DNA from: Taiwanofungus camphoratus
Taxonomy: Eukaryota > Basidiomycota > Agaricomycetes > Polyporales > Taiwanofungaceae
Assembly (NCBI GenBank): GCA_003999685.1
Contig: CP021225.1
Span: 1,798,001 to 1,862,000 of the forward strand
Reading direction: 5' to 3'
Length of the DNA: 64,000 nucleotides
Each line of letters opens with the position of its first letter. Position 1 is the first letter of the stretch. Below are positions 1 to 10,865 of the stretch, in pieces. The notes under the pieces are model-generated. The model did not search any database, was not told the DNA's origin, and saw only the letters and a list, made by a program, of their open reading frames with translations. The position numbers and the translations under genes are program-made.

Positions 1-2723
1 GTGAGTTCTCTGTCGACTACTACCATGAGCGCATTGAAGCCCTGTGACTCTGATAGATCAGTGATGAAGTCTACCAATATGTGAGAGAATGGCCTTGAAT
101 TTGGTTCTGTGGGGATGGCCATCAGGGGGGGTTTCGTGGGGTGTGTGTTGATCTTGCTCTCCTGGCATTTGGCGCACCCCTCAACATATTTCTCGATGAA
201 TGAAGACATTCCATGCCAGAACCAGTCCCTTCGGGCAATGGCCATTGTACCTTGTGCCCCTGGGTGTGCCATTGCTGGTGTGTCATGACAGAGTTGAATG
301 ACTTCTCGGCGCAGATTATCATCAGGGGGTACATAAACTCAGTTTTTGTATAAAATTAGTCCCTCCTGAATGTCCCAGTCTGCCAGCTTTGTGTGCGCAA
401 AGCCTGTGCCCTTGAATGGCGGTACCTTCCCCCGTTTTAAAGCGTCAATTGTCTCGATGACCATCCTGTCATGAGTACGACATTCACGTATCTTTTCAAT
501 GATTGCAGTGTTGGTGGCGTTGACAAAGAGGTCTGTTGGTAGCAGGATGACATCTTCGTTGTCATGTTTCCCTCCTGGGTGGTCAGGTCACCGGGAGAGT
601 GCATCGGTGACTATGAGTCGAATGCCTTTTTTGTTTAATAGTTGCAGGTCAAATTGTGACAGGAATAACTGCCATCGGGCCTGGCATCGGTTGAGTCGTT
701 GTGCTTCTCAGAAATAGGTGAGGTTCTTGTGGTCGGTGATCATCGTGACCGGGTGTCCACTTCCCTCAAGGTGGTGGCGCCATTCCTCAAGTGCTCGGAC
801 AATGGCCAGCAGCTCTCTGTCATATACTTGATAATTCCGCTCTGCTTCTTTCAGGCTCTTCGAGAGGAAAGCTATAGGGTGTAGCCGCCCTTCCTCATCA
901 AGTTGTTGAAGCACTGCACCAGTGGCTACCAGAGAGGCGTCGGCCTCAATGGTGAATGGTTTGGACGGGTCGGGCATGCGGAGGATAGGCATGCTCTGGA
1001 AACACCGTTTGAGCTCATCAAAGGCCTCCTGGCAGGCTTTGGTCCAGTTCCACTCCGCGCGCTTCTTCTTGATGACATTCAAGGGGTGAGCGATGTGGGA
1101 GAAGTTGTGGATGAAGCATCAGTAGTAGTTGGCGAGACCCATGAATCGTTCTACATCCTTGACCCTAGTAGGAATGGGCCAATCTGCGATTCCTGTCAGT
1201 TTGTCCTTGTCCATGTGCATCTGTCCAGGTGAGATGGTCATTCCCAAGAAGTCAACTTCGACGACATCAAATGCGCATTTCTCTGGCTTTACAAATAGGT
1301 CCCGTTCCTGCAGCCATTGTAGGACACATCTGGTTCGTTCTCGGTGGGCTTCCATATTGTCAGAGAAAATGAGGATGTCGTCCATATAGATCGCGATCCA
1401 CCCCTCGGTCAGCATGTCCTGGAATGCGTCATTCATCATTCGCTGAAACGTGGCCGGCGAGTTGCACATCTCAAAGAACATGACAGTGGGTTCGATGATC
1501 TTGTCCTGATTTCTATGTTTGACCATGAATGCTCCTTTCCATTGGTCGCCCTCTCTGATCCGGATGTTGTTGTACCCATTTCGGAGGTCTAATTTAGTGA
1601 ACACAGTGGCCCTTTGGAGCCTGTCGATTAGCTCTCCTATGAGGGGTAAGGGGTAGGCATCTTTGATTGTGCCCTTGTTCAGGTATCGGTAGTCCTGGCA
1701 CGGGCACAAGGTACCATCCTTTTTTTTGACAAAAAAGGCTGGTGACACCATTGGTGAGTTCGATTCCCAGAGATAGCCCTTGGCCAGGTTCTCTTCCAGA
1801 AATTTGTCCATCGCCACCTGTTCATTTGGAGACAAAGAAATTACGGCACATTTCCTGGGGACAAAGTCTGGCCTTAATTCAATGGCATGGTCCCAGGGCT
1901 TGGATTCTGGGAACCGGTTGGCGGCCTCCTTTTCAAACAGCCGTTTATAGTCCCACAGGTATTCTGGGACGAGGTCTTCTACGGATGGGGGTGGGTCCTT
2001 GGGGATCACCAATTCCGTGAGCTCTGGGGCATTCCATACCATACGTGGGGAGTCAGAGAAGTGTGTTAGTCGATTGAGCCCTACTTGTGGGGGCTTTAGG
2101 GCCTGCAGTAGCCTGTCTTCACATGTGAGCGGCTGCTCTTTCTGTTGGAAAATCCCCAGAACCCCTTCTCCTTGTGTGTAAGCACACATTATGTCCGAAA
2201 GCTCCTCATCGTCTTCATGAATGGAAGCTCGACACAGGGGAATTCCGTCTGTCGTGGGTTGGCTCATGACCCAGGCATAGTATCCTTGCCATTCTGTGAG
2301 TCGAGCTTGGTCAATCTCGAGCGTCCCTTCTACCCAGTCAATGCGTGGGTTGACTTGTGCGAGCCAGGGGTTGCCGAGTACTACATCGAGCATTTCAATG
2401 TTTGAGACGTAAAAGTTGGTTGGGATGTCGTTCCCCTCTAATCGTATACTCCCTTCGACTCTGTGGGTAATCAGTCCCCCTTTGTTTGTAGAGCCATCAA
2501 TGGTGGTTGAGGTTACTGTCCTGGGAAGCGGTCGAGTGGGGAGTCCCCACTTCCTTACAAAGTCGGGGTGAATTAGGTTGGCGTCAGCCCCACTATCCAA
2601 TAAGGGGCATGCAGCGACGGCTTTCTCTCCTACTACGATGTATCCTGGTAGATAAAGTGTATTGCGCTTGCGCGTTCCGGTAATTACATTTCGTACAGAG
2701 AGTTTAGGCGACTCGTGCGTCAC
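1..2723 (-). pseudogene. pol: Element A pol: protease, RT, RNase H, partial integrase, broken by stops
   Basis: Visible motifs, in order: the protease [10 protein letters not shown] motif; an RT with [14 protein letters not shown] and YMDD; RNase H with [25 protein letters not shown] and TDHKNL; and the HHCC zinc-binding region of integrase. In-frame TGA codons lie at 1119-1121, 708-710, 588-590 and 339-341. At the first and third, element B has CGA. At the second B has CGG, and at the fourth AGA. The copy therefore cannot make a full polyprotein. The core of integrase continues beyond the window start. Length and order match a normal chromovirus pol. Confidence 0.9.
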
Positions 2724-2759
2724 GTCGGGTCGCCTTACAGAAAATCCGCAAAGCCGTGG

Positions 2760-3549
2760 TGCTGAGAGAAGTGGGGGAATCTGACTCCTTTCGTTTCTTG
2801 CCCCTGCTCCTCCTGTTCAGAGGCTTCATCATCCGCCTCGTTTTTATCTTTCATGTTGGCCCTTCGGTTTGGGGGTCCGGTTCCCCGACCTGAGGTTCAC
2901 TCTGGACAGTCTTTGGCCAGGTGCCCCTTATTGTGGCATTTGTAACAGAAGCCCATCCTTCGGTCTTGCAAGCGCTGATGGTCTGGCTTCCCACTGTCAA
3001 ATGCCCTTGTTGCGACTCGTGGAGGGGTTTTCAAAGTTCTTTGAGTGGCATCGATGGCCTTGTTGTTTCGATAGGCCCGGTCCCGTTGGGCAGCAGCTTC
3101 CTTCCATCCTTCTAGGGTTGTGGGGGCTACATCTCGTTCCATGATTCGGACTCGCATGGTGCTGGGTAGTTTTTCTCGATACCAGGCCATAAGGGCACTC
3201 TCTTCGGTGATTTCTGCCCTGCGGGCCAGTCGGTCGAACTCCTCGTTGAAATCGGCAATGGGTTTGTCGTAGGTGTAGACCAAGTTCCGTAGTCCGATGG
3301 CTGCAGAGACCTCCTCCTCTATTACCCCGAACCTTTTGATGAACTCGAGAGCGACATTCCTGAAAGTGCCGTACCCCCAGCTCGCTCCTCGGATGAGGGG
3401 ATGGGGTTCGAGTGCCTTTTCGGTAAGAGTATCGGCCCAAGCACCGGCATGGCCTTCGAGGTGGCCAAGGAAATTGCCGACCTTTTCTCGTTCAGAAGCG
3501 GAGGCCCATCGCTCGGTGTCGAATCTTCAGGCAAATTGGATGAGGAAGT
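2760..3549 (-). pseudogene. gag: Element A gag, C-terminal two thirds, interrupted by element B
   Basis: On the minus strand this encodes the capsid part of gag and a CCHC zinc knuckle ([14 protein letters not shown]). TGA stops at 3527-3529 and 2897-2899 stand where element B has CGA arginine codons. The N-terminal part of the same gag is at 11,368-11,763. The two join exactly at the GTCAG duplicated on both sides of element B, so one gag gene was split by the insertion. Confidence 0.9.
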
Positions 3550-3554
3550 GTCAG
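3550..3554. repeat. Target-site duplication of element B (left copy)
   Basis: GTCAG directly precedes the 5' LTR of B and is repeated at 11,367-11,371 directly after the 3' LTR. A 5-bp duplication is usual for Ty3/gypsy integrases. Removing B and one GTCAG restores a continuous gag sequence in element A. Confidence 0.93.
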
Positions 3555-4055
3555 TGTTACTGTCGGATAGGACCAGAGACGCGTTCGTTCATTTTTTCCC
3601 TTTGTTTGTCACACCATGGACACGTGGCACCCCTTCCACACCTTATTTACCCAGATTGACTGACGGGCCGACCGTCCCCGCTTACGCCATGGTAGTTATG
3701 TACTTTCGGGCCGCTGACTCCTCTCACCTTATGCAGTCACTGGGGGGCTGCTAGTATACCTGGGGGTTGACGGTGGCAGTATAAAGGGGGGTCCCACTGT
3801 TGGAGGTTCCCCTAGTCGTATTCTCTTCGTTCATTCTTTCCTGAAGTGTACTACGCATTAGTACCAATACACGCTAGTCTTCACACATCTCCTTGCATCT
3901 CAAGAAGCCCGTAAAAGACTATCACGACTACATAGGGCTTGTAGTTGAAGACTACCGAGGATTGTGACTTGTCGTCACCGTCGCTCCTCTTCGACCCTTC
4001 GCTGCACACCGCTCCAAGCTTCTGCAGCATTATCAGGGTGAACCCCCCGGTAACA
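3555..4055 (+). repeat. 5' LTR of element B
   Basis: The repeat begins TGTTAC and ends GTAACA, giving 6-bp inverted termini. It differs from the 3' LTR at 10,866-11,366 in four places by my reading. It contains a TATA box (3780-3786), and about 34 bases after the start of that box the sequence AGTCGTATTCT, which is complementary to the region just after the LTR. Confidence 0.95.
3780..3786 (+). promoter_or_regulatory. TATA box of element B 5' LTR
   Basis: TATAAAG lies 34 bp before AGTCGTATTCT, the distance expected from TATA box to transcription start. The same arrangement is present in the 3' LTR and in the LTR of element A. The start site is inferred, not seen. Confidence 0.6.
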
Positions 4056-4057
4056 CT

Positions 4058-4068
4058 AGAATACGACT
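4058..4068 (+). other. Putative self-priming primer-binding site
   Basis: AGAATACGACT starts two bases after the 5' LTR and is the exact reverse complement of AGTCGTATTCT at 3814-3824, near the predicted transcript start. No match to a tRNA 3' end (TGG start) is seen here. In the Tf1/sushi group the first 11 nt of the mRNA fold back on such a site and are cleaved to prime reverse transcription. Both halves are conserved in element A. Confidence 0.65.
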
Positions 4069-4950
4069 CCACAAACCCGAACCCGTCCAGGTTCGAGAGG
4101 TCACAAGAAGACAGTGCCTAAAAGACCCGTATCGGTCTCGAAGAAGGCGAGGTCAGCGTACTCATAGGATTAGTACTGATCACCACGGATTATCAACGAC
4201 CTTTTGATATCGACTACGAACAAGAAGAAGAGCTGGATCACGCAGCATTTGACCCTACTCTCCCGACTTTAGAAGAGGTCCTGGATCGAGCTGAGCGCAA
4301 CCTCAGAGCCATTCTCCACGCCGATAGTTCCACCAGTTTCCTCCCAGCTGAACAGAGGGAGCTGATCCTTTACACCCGCTCCCGCATCTCCAGAGCCAGC
4401 GACGCTTGGCAAGCTGTATTAGAAAATCACGACAGGCTGGCAAGTAGGGAAGGGAGCCGACCGCTACCTCCCACTCCCTCTGAAGATTTTGACGAAGTCC
4501 TTGACCACCATATCCTCACTGCTCAGAAGGTGCTCTCAAACCCACGTTTCTCATTTCAGTTGGCCGTTCCCATAATCGTGAACCTATATCAAAGGTTACT
4601 GAGCGCCCGAGATTTCTATCGCCGGTGGCAAGCTGGATCCATCCTCCAAAACGAGGCGGAGGTCGACCCTGACGTGCGCCGGGAAGGCTCATCGCTATCA
4701 AGCGGAGAACAATCGGGACGTACACCGACATTACACGAAGACTTCTAACTGGAGGGTCTGCTCAACGCAACCGTGCCCTCACCGCTACGACTCTGCACTC
4801 TACAGGGGAAGTGATTTCGAACCTTGTACTCCAACCAATCGTGCCCTCATCCAGGCCCGCTGGACAACCGTTGACGAAACCAACCCACCCTCCGACGAAG
4901 GCTCCAGCTCAGAACTGACCGATCCTGACATTGAACGGACAGAACGACAA
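4069..4950 (+). other. Element B leader with an open frame lacking an ATG
   Basis: Between the LTR and the gag ATG one frame is open from about 4121 to 4748 without a usable ATG. It has protein-like composition, rich in acidic residues and leucine. Past it, the gag frame itself is open from about 4602, again with no ATG before 4951. The corresponding leader of A (11,764-12,658) has the same layout. It may be an upstream extension of gag made by splicing or frameshifting, a decayed coding region, or just untranslated leader. Confidence 0.45.
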
Positions 4951-6252
4951 ATGGAGACTGAAGGGACAGGAAAAACATCCCCTTCCACCCCGGAAACACC
5001 CCGTGGCTTGAGCTCTTTCCGATCAGGAATAGGGGAATCAGGGCCACCGCCTGACGATGGGCTGGGGGAAGAAGGCCCCCTCGAGGGAGGACCACCTTAT
5101 GATGAGAGTGGAGGACCCCCAGGAGGACCACCTGGTGGAGGAGGACCACCTGGCGGAGGAGGACCACCTGGTGGAGGAGGACCACCTGGCGGAGGAGGAC
5201 CACCTGGCGGAGGAGGACCACCCGGCGGAGGAGGAACACCTGGCGGAGGAGTGCCCGGTGGAGGAGGACTACCCGGTAGAGGAGGACCACCTGGGGGAGG
5301 AGGACCCCCCGGGGGAGGACCTCCTGGATGGGGGCAGCCTTCTGGAGGAACGCCCCTCCCACAGGGAGCTGCACGGGTACCAGACCGAAAAGAGCCAGAA
5401 ATTACTAAGTTCTCTGGAAAGCGAGAGGATGCCCGACACTTCCTCATCCAATTTGCCCGAAGATTCGACACCGAGCGATGGGCCTCTGCTTCCGAACGAG
5501 AAAAGGTCGGCAATTTCCTTGGCCACCTCGAAGGCCATGCTGGTGCCTGGGCCGATACTCTTACCGAAAGGGCACTCGAACCCCACCCCCTCATCCGAGG
5601 GGTGAGCCGGGGGTACGGCACTTTCAGGAATGTCGCTCTCGAGTTCATCAAAAGGTTCGGGGTAATAGAGGAGGAGGTCTCTGCAGCCATCGGACTATGG
5701 AACTTGGTCTACACCTACGACAAACCCATTGCCGACTTCAATGAGGAGTTCGACCGACTGGCCCACAGGGCAGAAATCACCGAGGAGAGTGCCCTCATGG
5801 TCTGGTATCGAGAAAAACTACCCAGCACCATGCGAGTCCGAATCATGGAACGAGATGTAGCCCCCACAACCCTAGAAGGATGGAAGGAAGCTGCTGCCCA
5901 ACGGGACCGGGCCTATCGAAACAACAAGGCCATCGATGCCGCTCAAAGAACTTCGAAAACCCCTCCACGAGTCGCAGCAAGGGCATTTGACAGTGGGAAG
6001 CCAGACCATCAGCGCTTGCAAGACCGAAGGACGGGCTCCTGCTACAAATGCCACAATAAGGGGCACCTGGCCAAAGACTGCCCAGAACGAACCTCAGGTC
6101 GGGGAACAGGACCCCCAAACCGAAGGGCCAACATGAAAGATGAAAACGAGGCGGATGATGAAGCCTCTGAGCAGGAGGAGCAGGGGCAAGAAACGAAAGG
6201 AGTCAGATTCCCCCACTTCTCTCAGCACCACGACTTTGCGGATTTTCTGTAA
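4951..6252 (+). CDS. gag: Element B Gag polyprotein
   Basis: Gag forms the particle that packages element RNA. The 433-residue frame starts at the first ATG in its frame. It begins with a Ser/Thr/Pro-rich segment, followed by a low-complexity run built on PPGGGG units (about residues 50-130). The capsid-like region starts near [20 protein letters not shown], and a CCHC zinc knuckle ([14 protein letters not shown], about residues 363-376) lies before an acidic tail. It ends with TAA, and pol follows in the -1 frame. The PPGGGG array is longer here than in element A. The true start may lie further upstream, since the frame is open before the ATG. Confidence 0.88.
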   Translation: METEGTGKTSPSTPETPRGLSSFRSGIGESGPPPDDGLGEEGPLEGGPPYDESGGPPGGPPGGGGPPGGGGPPGGGGPPGGGGPPGGGGPPGGGGTPGGGVPGGGGLPGRGGPPGGGGPPGGGPPGWGQPSGGTPLPQGAARVPDRKEPEITKFSGKREDARHFLIQFARRFDTERWASASEREKVGNFLGHLEGHAGAWADTLTERALEPHPLIRGVSRGYGTFRNVALEFIKRFGVIEEEVSAAIGLWNLVYTYDKPIADFNEEFDRLAHRAEITEESALMVWYREKLPSTMRVRIMERDVAPTTLEGWKEAAAQRDRAYRNNKAIDAAQRTSKTPPRVAARAFDSGKPDHQRLQDRRTGSCYKCHNKGHLAKDCPERTSGRGTGPPNRRANMKDENEADDEASEQEEQGQETKGVRFPHFSQHHDFADFL

Positions 6253-6263
6253 GGCGACCCGAC

Positions 6264-7448
6264 GTGACGCACGAGTCGCCTAAACTCTCTGTACGAAATG
6301 TAATTACCGGAACGCGCAAGCGCAATACACTTTATCTACCAGGATACATCGTAGTAGGAGAGAAAGCCGTCGCTGCATGCCCCTTATTGGATAGTGGGGC
6401 TGACGCCAACCTAATTCACCCCGACTTTGTAAGGAAGTGGGGACTCCCCACTCGACCGCTTCCCAGGACAGTAACCTCAACCACCATTGATGGCTCTACA
6501 AACAAAGGGGGACTGATTACCCACAGAGTCGAAGGGAGTATACGATTAGAGGGGAATGACATCCCAACCAACTTTTATGTCTCAAACATTGGAACGCTCG
6601 ATGTAGTACTCGGCAACCCCTGGCTCGCACAAGTCAACCCACGCATTGACTGGGTAGAAGGAACGCTCGAGATTGACCAAGCTCGACTCACAGAATGGCA
6701 AGGATACTATGCCTGGATCATGAGCCAACCCACGACAGACGGAATTCCCCTGTGTCGAGCTTCCATTCATGAAGACGATGAGGAGCTTTCGGACATAATG
6801 TGTGCTTACACACAAGGAGAAGGGGTTCTGGGGATCTTCCAACAGAAAGGGCAGCCGCTCATACGTGAAGACGGGCTACTGCAGGCCCTAAAGCCCACAC
6901 AAGTAGGGCTCAATCGACTAACACACTTCTCTGACTCCCCACGTATGGTATGGGATACCCCAGAGCTCACAGAATTGGTGATCCCCAAGGACCCACCCCC
7001 ATCCGTAGAAGACCTTGTCCCAGAATACCTGTGGGACTATAAACGGTTGTTTGAAAAGGAGGCTGCCAACCGGTTCCCAGAATCCAAGCCCTGGGACCAT
7101 GCCATCGAATTAAGGCCAGACTTTGTCCCCAGAAAATGTGCCGTAATTCCTTTGTCTCCAAATGAACAGGCAGCGATGGACCAATTTTTGGAAGAAAACC
7201 TGGCCAAGGGCTATCTCCGAGAATCGAACTCACCAATGGCGTCACCGGCCTTTTTTGTCAAAAAAAAGGATGGTACCCTGCGCCCGTGCCAGGACTACCG
7301 ATACCTGAACAAGGGCACAATCAAAGATGCCTACCCCTTACCCCTCATAGGAGAGCTAATCGACAGGCTCCAAAGGGCCACTGTGTTCACTAAATTAGAC
7401 CTCCGAAACGGGTACAACAACATCCGGATCAGAGAGGGCGATCAATAG
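6264..7448 (+). pseudogene. pol: Element B pol, part 1: protease and RT fingers/palm, stopped by TAG
   Basis: The frame is -1 relative to gag, with no clear ATG of its own, as expected for a product made by frameshifting. It encodes the aspartic protease ([10 protein letters not shown]) and the first half of reverse transcriptase ([33 protein letters not shown]). At 7446-7448 TAG replaces the TGG tryptophan codon present in element A (GDQWKGAF), and the frame continues open on the other side. This is one G-to-A change. Unless read through, it separates protease from the RT active site. Confidence 0.88.
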
Positions 7449-9071
7449 AAAGGAGCATTCATGGTCAAACATGGGAATCAGGACAAGATCGTCGAACCCA
7501 CTGTCATGTTCTTTGGGATGTGCAACTCGCCGGCCACGTTTCAGCGAATGATGAATGACGCGTTCCAGGACATGCTGGCCGAGGGGTGGATCGCGATCTA
7601 TATGGACGACATCCTCATTTTCTCCGACAATGTGGAAGCCCACCGAGAACGAACCAGACGCGTCCTACAACGACTGCAGGAATGGGATCTATTTGTGAAG
7701 CCAGAGAAATGCGCGTTCGATGTCGTCGAAGTTGACTTCTTGGGAATGACCATCTCACCGGGACAGGTGCACATGGACAAGGACAAACTGGCAGGAATCG
7801 CAGATTGGCCCATTCCTACTAGGGTCAAGGATGTGGAACGATTCATGGGTCTCGCCAACTACTACCGACGCTTCATCCACAACTTCTCCCACATCGCTCA
7901 CCCCTTGAATGTCATCAAGAAGAAGCGCGCGGAGTGGAACTGGACCAAAGCCTGCCAGGAGGCCTTTGACGAGCTCAAACGGTGTTTCCAGAGCATGCCT
8001 ATCCTTCGCATGCCCGACCCATCCAAACCATTCACCATTGAGGCCGACGCCTCTCTGGTAGCCACTGGTGCAGTGCTTCAACAACTTGATGAAGAAGGGC
8101 GGCTACACCCTATAGCTTTCCTCTCGAAGAGCCTGAAAGAAGCGGAGCGGAATTATCAAGTATATGACAGAGAGCTGCTGGCCATTGTCCGAGCACTTGA
8201 GGAATGGCGCCACCACCTTGAGGGAAGTGGACACCCAGTCACAGTGATCACCGACCACAAGAACCTCACCTATTTCCGGGAAGCACAACGACTCAACCGA
8301 CGCCAGGCCCGATGGCAGTTATTCCTGTCACAATTTGACCTGCAACTATTAAACAAAAAAGGCAGTCGACTCATAGTCGCCGATGCACTCTCCCGGCGAC
8401 CTGACCACCCAGGAGGGAAACATGACAACGAAGATGTCATCCTGTTACCAACAGACCTCTTTGTCAACGCCACCAACACTGCAATCATCGAAAAGATACG
8501 TGAATGTCGTACTCATGACAGGATGGTCATCGAGATGATTGACGCTTTAAAACGGGGGAAGGTACCGCCATTCAAGGGCACAGGCTTTGCGCACACAAAG
8601 CTGGCAGACTGGGACATTCAGGAGGGACTAATTTTATACAAAAACAGAGTTTACGTACCCCCTGATGATGATCTGCGCCGAGAAGTCATTCAACTCTGTC
8701 ATGACACACCAGCAATGGCACACCCAGGGGCACAAGGTACAATGGCCATTGCCCGAAGGGACTGGTTCTGGCATGGAATGTCTTCATTCATCGAGAAATA
8801 TGTTGAGGGGTGCGCCAAATGCCAGGAGAGCAAGATCAACACACACCCCACGAAACCCCCCCTGATGGCCATCCCCACAGAACCGAACTCAAGGCCATTC
8901 TCGCACATATCGGTAGACTTCATCACTGATCTACCAGAGTCACAGGGCTTCAATGCGCTCATGGTAGTGGTTGATAGAGAACTCACCAAGGGCATTGTGC
9001 TCATACCCTGCACCAAGAACATAGATGCGGTGGGGACGGCAGAGGCCCTACACCTCAATGTATACAGGTGA
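7449..9071 (+). pseudogene. pol: Element B pol, part 2: RT palm, RNase H, integrase N-terminus
   Basis: Same frame as part 1. It holds the RT YMDD box (IAIYMDDILIFS); RNase H with its acidic residues ([34 protein letters not shown]); the HHCC zinc-binding domain of integrase (H and H near LCHDTPAMAHPG, then CAKC); and the first catalytic Asp of integrase (VDFITDLP). A TGA at 9069-9071 interrupts between VYR and YGLPDRMISD, where families of this type usually have a tryptophan. That suggests a second TGG change, here to TGA. Confidence 0.88.
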
Positions 9072-10382
9072 TATGGCCTACCTGACCGGATGATATCCGA
9101 CCGAGGGCCACAGTTCGCAGCGGCTGCATTTCGAGAATGGTGTAAGCTGACAGGAGTCAAGGCGGCAATGTCCACCGCCTACCACCCCCAATCAGATGGG
9201 AGTACAGAACGGGTCAACCAGGAACTGGAGGCGGCCTGGAGAATCCTATGCGCAAATAACCCCCACACCTGGGTCAAACACATCCCCGAGTTTGAATTCG
9301 CACACAACCAGGTGCCACATGCTGGAAGGAAGGAATCGCCATTCAAGCTCACCATGGGGTACGACCCGAAGGCCATCGGATCTCCACGACCCTCCAACAA
9401 ATACCCCACGCTCCAAGACCGCCTGACCCAGATCTCTGAATCCCGCAAAGAGGCTCTTGCAGCGCAAGAGCTAGCCCAGAAGCTGATGGAGGAACGAACC
9501 CCTTTTCCCTGGAAACCTTTCCAGGAAGGTGACAAGGTTTGGCTAGAAGCCACAAACCTCTGGCTAAGGACAATAAGTCGGAAATTTGACCCAAAGCGGC
9601 TTGGGCCCTTCAAGATCATGGAAGCCAAGGGGCCACTGACGTACAAGCTACAGCTCCCGAGAACCTGGAAGATTCACCCGGTGTTCCATGCATCGCTGCT
9701 CACCCCATACAGGGAAACAGCAGAACACGGACCCAACTTTCTGAAACCACCACCTGATCTGGTCGAGGGGGAAGAAGAGTACGAAGTCGAGGCCCTCCGT
9801 GGGCATCGTGCCCGATGTGGGAAATGGGAGTTTCTCATCAAATGGAAGGGATGGCCGGTCTCTGCCAGCACCTGGCAGAAGGAAGATGATCTACGGCATT
9901 CCCCTGACCTGCTGAGGCGTTATAAGAAGGCAAACCACCTAGGCATCAACCCAGTCGACAACCGTTCAACTGCCCTGCAAGGAGCCATTCTGCAGCACTT
10001 CAAAGCCGCCTCACACCATGTCCCATCGAACCAACGCCGCCCGAGCCCGCCTTGCCGCCTCCATCCTCACCGCAGGGAATGCTCGCACACTGAACCCCTT
10101 TCTTCGAGGACCGCAGAACCTCCCCAACTTCGCCGAGGGGATTGTTGTCCCCCTACCTCGCCAAGCAACATCTGGCCTCGCCGCCGACTTTCTGACCCCC
10201 GCCGACCGTCTCGGATGGGTGCTGGCCAACGAACGACTACGTCCGGCGGTGGACACCGCCCTCGTTGTCTGGCCCGATCTTGCGGCCCAGGTTGCCATTT
10301 TTCGACATCAGGCCGAGGTCGTCTTACACCTCGATCAGGTAATAAGGGGGTACAGAGGGGAGAGGGAGAAGGGAGAGCATGA
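9072..10382 (+). pseudogene. pol: Element B pol, part 3: integrase core and chromodomain
   Basis: Continues pol in frame after the TGA. The second and third integrase catalytic residues are present (MISDRGPQF and the Glu in STERVNQELE), so the DDE triad is intact. A GPFKI...HPVFHASLL segment follows, then a chromodomain (YEVEALRGHR...KWEFLIKWKGWP...STWQKEDDL), which in chromoviruses directs integration to marked chromatin. The frame runs on to 10,382, overlapping the start of ORF3. The functional end is probably near 9,950, soon after the chromodomain. Confidence 0.88.
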
Positions 10383-10824
10383 CGAAGCCAAGTGGTGGGC
10401 CAGCCCCATCCGGGAAATTGGTATATCGTACTGGCAGGCCTGTAATGCAACGCGCTCCCATCTAAATTTCCTCCTTCGCACCGACGTCGTCTCCGCCCTC
10501 GAGCATCTCCTACCACCCTCCTCCGTCATCACCCGCCCAGCCCCCTCCACGCAGGACGAGTGGACAGTTTGTCTCCACCCCGAGTGCCGCCCCCTGAACC
10601 GATGGGCTGGGGCCTGTGAGTTCTGCATGGGCCTCGATCACGTTGCTGCTGACTGCATCCACCGGCCACGACTGGGGGAGCCGGCTGTTGAGCCCTTCGT
10701 CCCGCCTCGCTGTCTGGATTGTTTCGCCGACGATCACGACACCGACCAATGCCCCAAGGCAGGGGCCGCCTGGTCGGAAATCAGTGGGTCGAAGCAGCCT
10801 GACGAGGAAGCTACCAGGTCATGA
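10018..10824 (+). CDS. Element B accessory ORF3, two CCHC zinc knuckles
   Basis: A 268-residue ORF with its own ATG lies between the integrase and the 3' LTR, in the +1 frame relative to pol, and overlaps the end of the pol frame. The N-terminal two thirds show no motif I recognise. The C-terminal part holds two perfect C-x2-C-x4-H-x4-C knuckles: CEFCMGLDHVAADC (about residues 201-214) and CLDCFADDHDTDQC (about 231-244). No signal peptide or membrane segment is seen, so it is not an envelope gene. It may be a second nucleic-acid-binding, Gag-like protein, or a captured host fragment. It ends with TGA 40 bp before the 3' LTR. The role is unknown. Confidence 0.75.
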   Translation: MSHRTNAARARLAASILTAGNARTLNPFLRGPQNLPNFAEGIVVPLPRQATSGLAADFLTPADRLGWVLANERLRPAVDTALVVWPDLAAQVAIFRHQAEVVLHLDQVIRGYRGEREKGEHDEAKWWASPIREIGISYWQACNATRSHLNFLLRTDVVSALEHLLPPSSVITRPAPSTQDEWTVCLHPECRPLNRWAGACEFCMGLDHVAADCIHRPRLGEPAVEPFVPPRCLDCFADDHDTDQCPKAGAAWSEISGSKQPDEEATRS

Positions 10825-10848
10825 AGGTAGGTGTCGGGGCGACACCTG

Positions 10849-10865
10849 AGAGGAGACGGGGGTAG
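10849..10865 (+). other. Polypurine tract of element B
   Basis: A purine-rich stretch (gagaggagacgggggtag) ends directly before the 3' LTR. This is where plus-strand DNA synthesis starts in LTR elements. Confidence 0.7.

Larger units (their letters stand above)
1..3554 (-). mobile_element. Ty3/gypsy chromovirus-type element A, 3' part (interrupted)
   Basis: Reading on the minus strand, this stretch carries the end of gag, then protease, reverse transcriptase, RNase H and the first part of integrase, and runs off the window at position 1. It is the same family as element B and aligns with it almost base for base in the opposite orientation. The other part of A, with its 5' LTR, lies at 11,367-13,158, because B has jumped into A's gag. 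A is older than B: its frames hold several stops where B has arginine codons. The 3' LTR of A is outside the window. Confidence 0.93.

Noticed and set aside
5097-5690. Long Pro/Gly-rich ORFs antisense to gag
   Set aside because: They arise from the GC-rich 18-bp repeat on the other strand, and the gag frame has clear family motifs.
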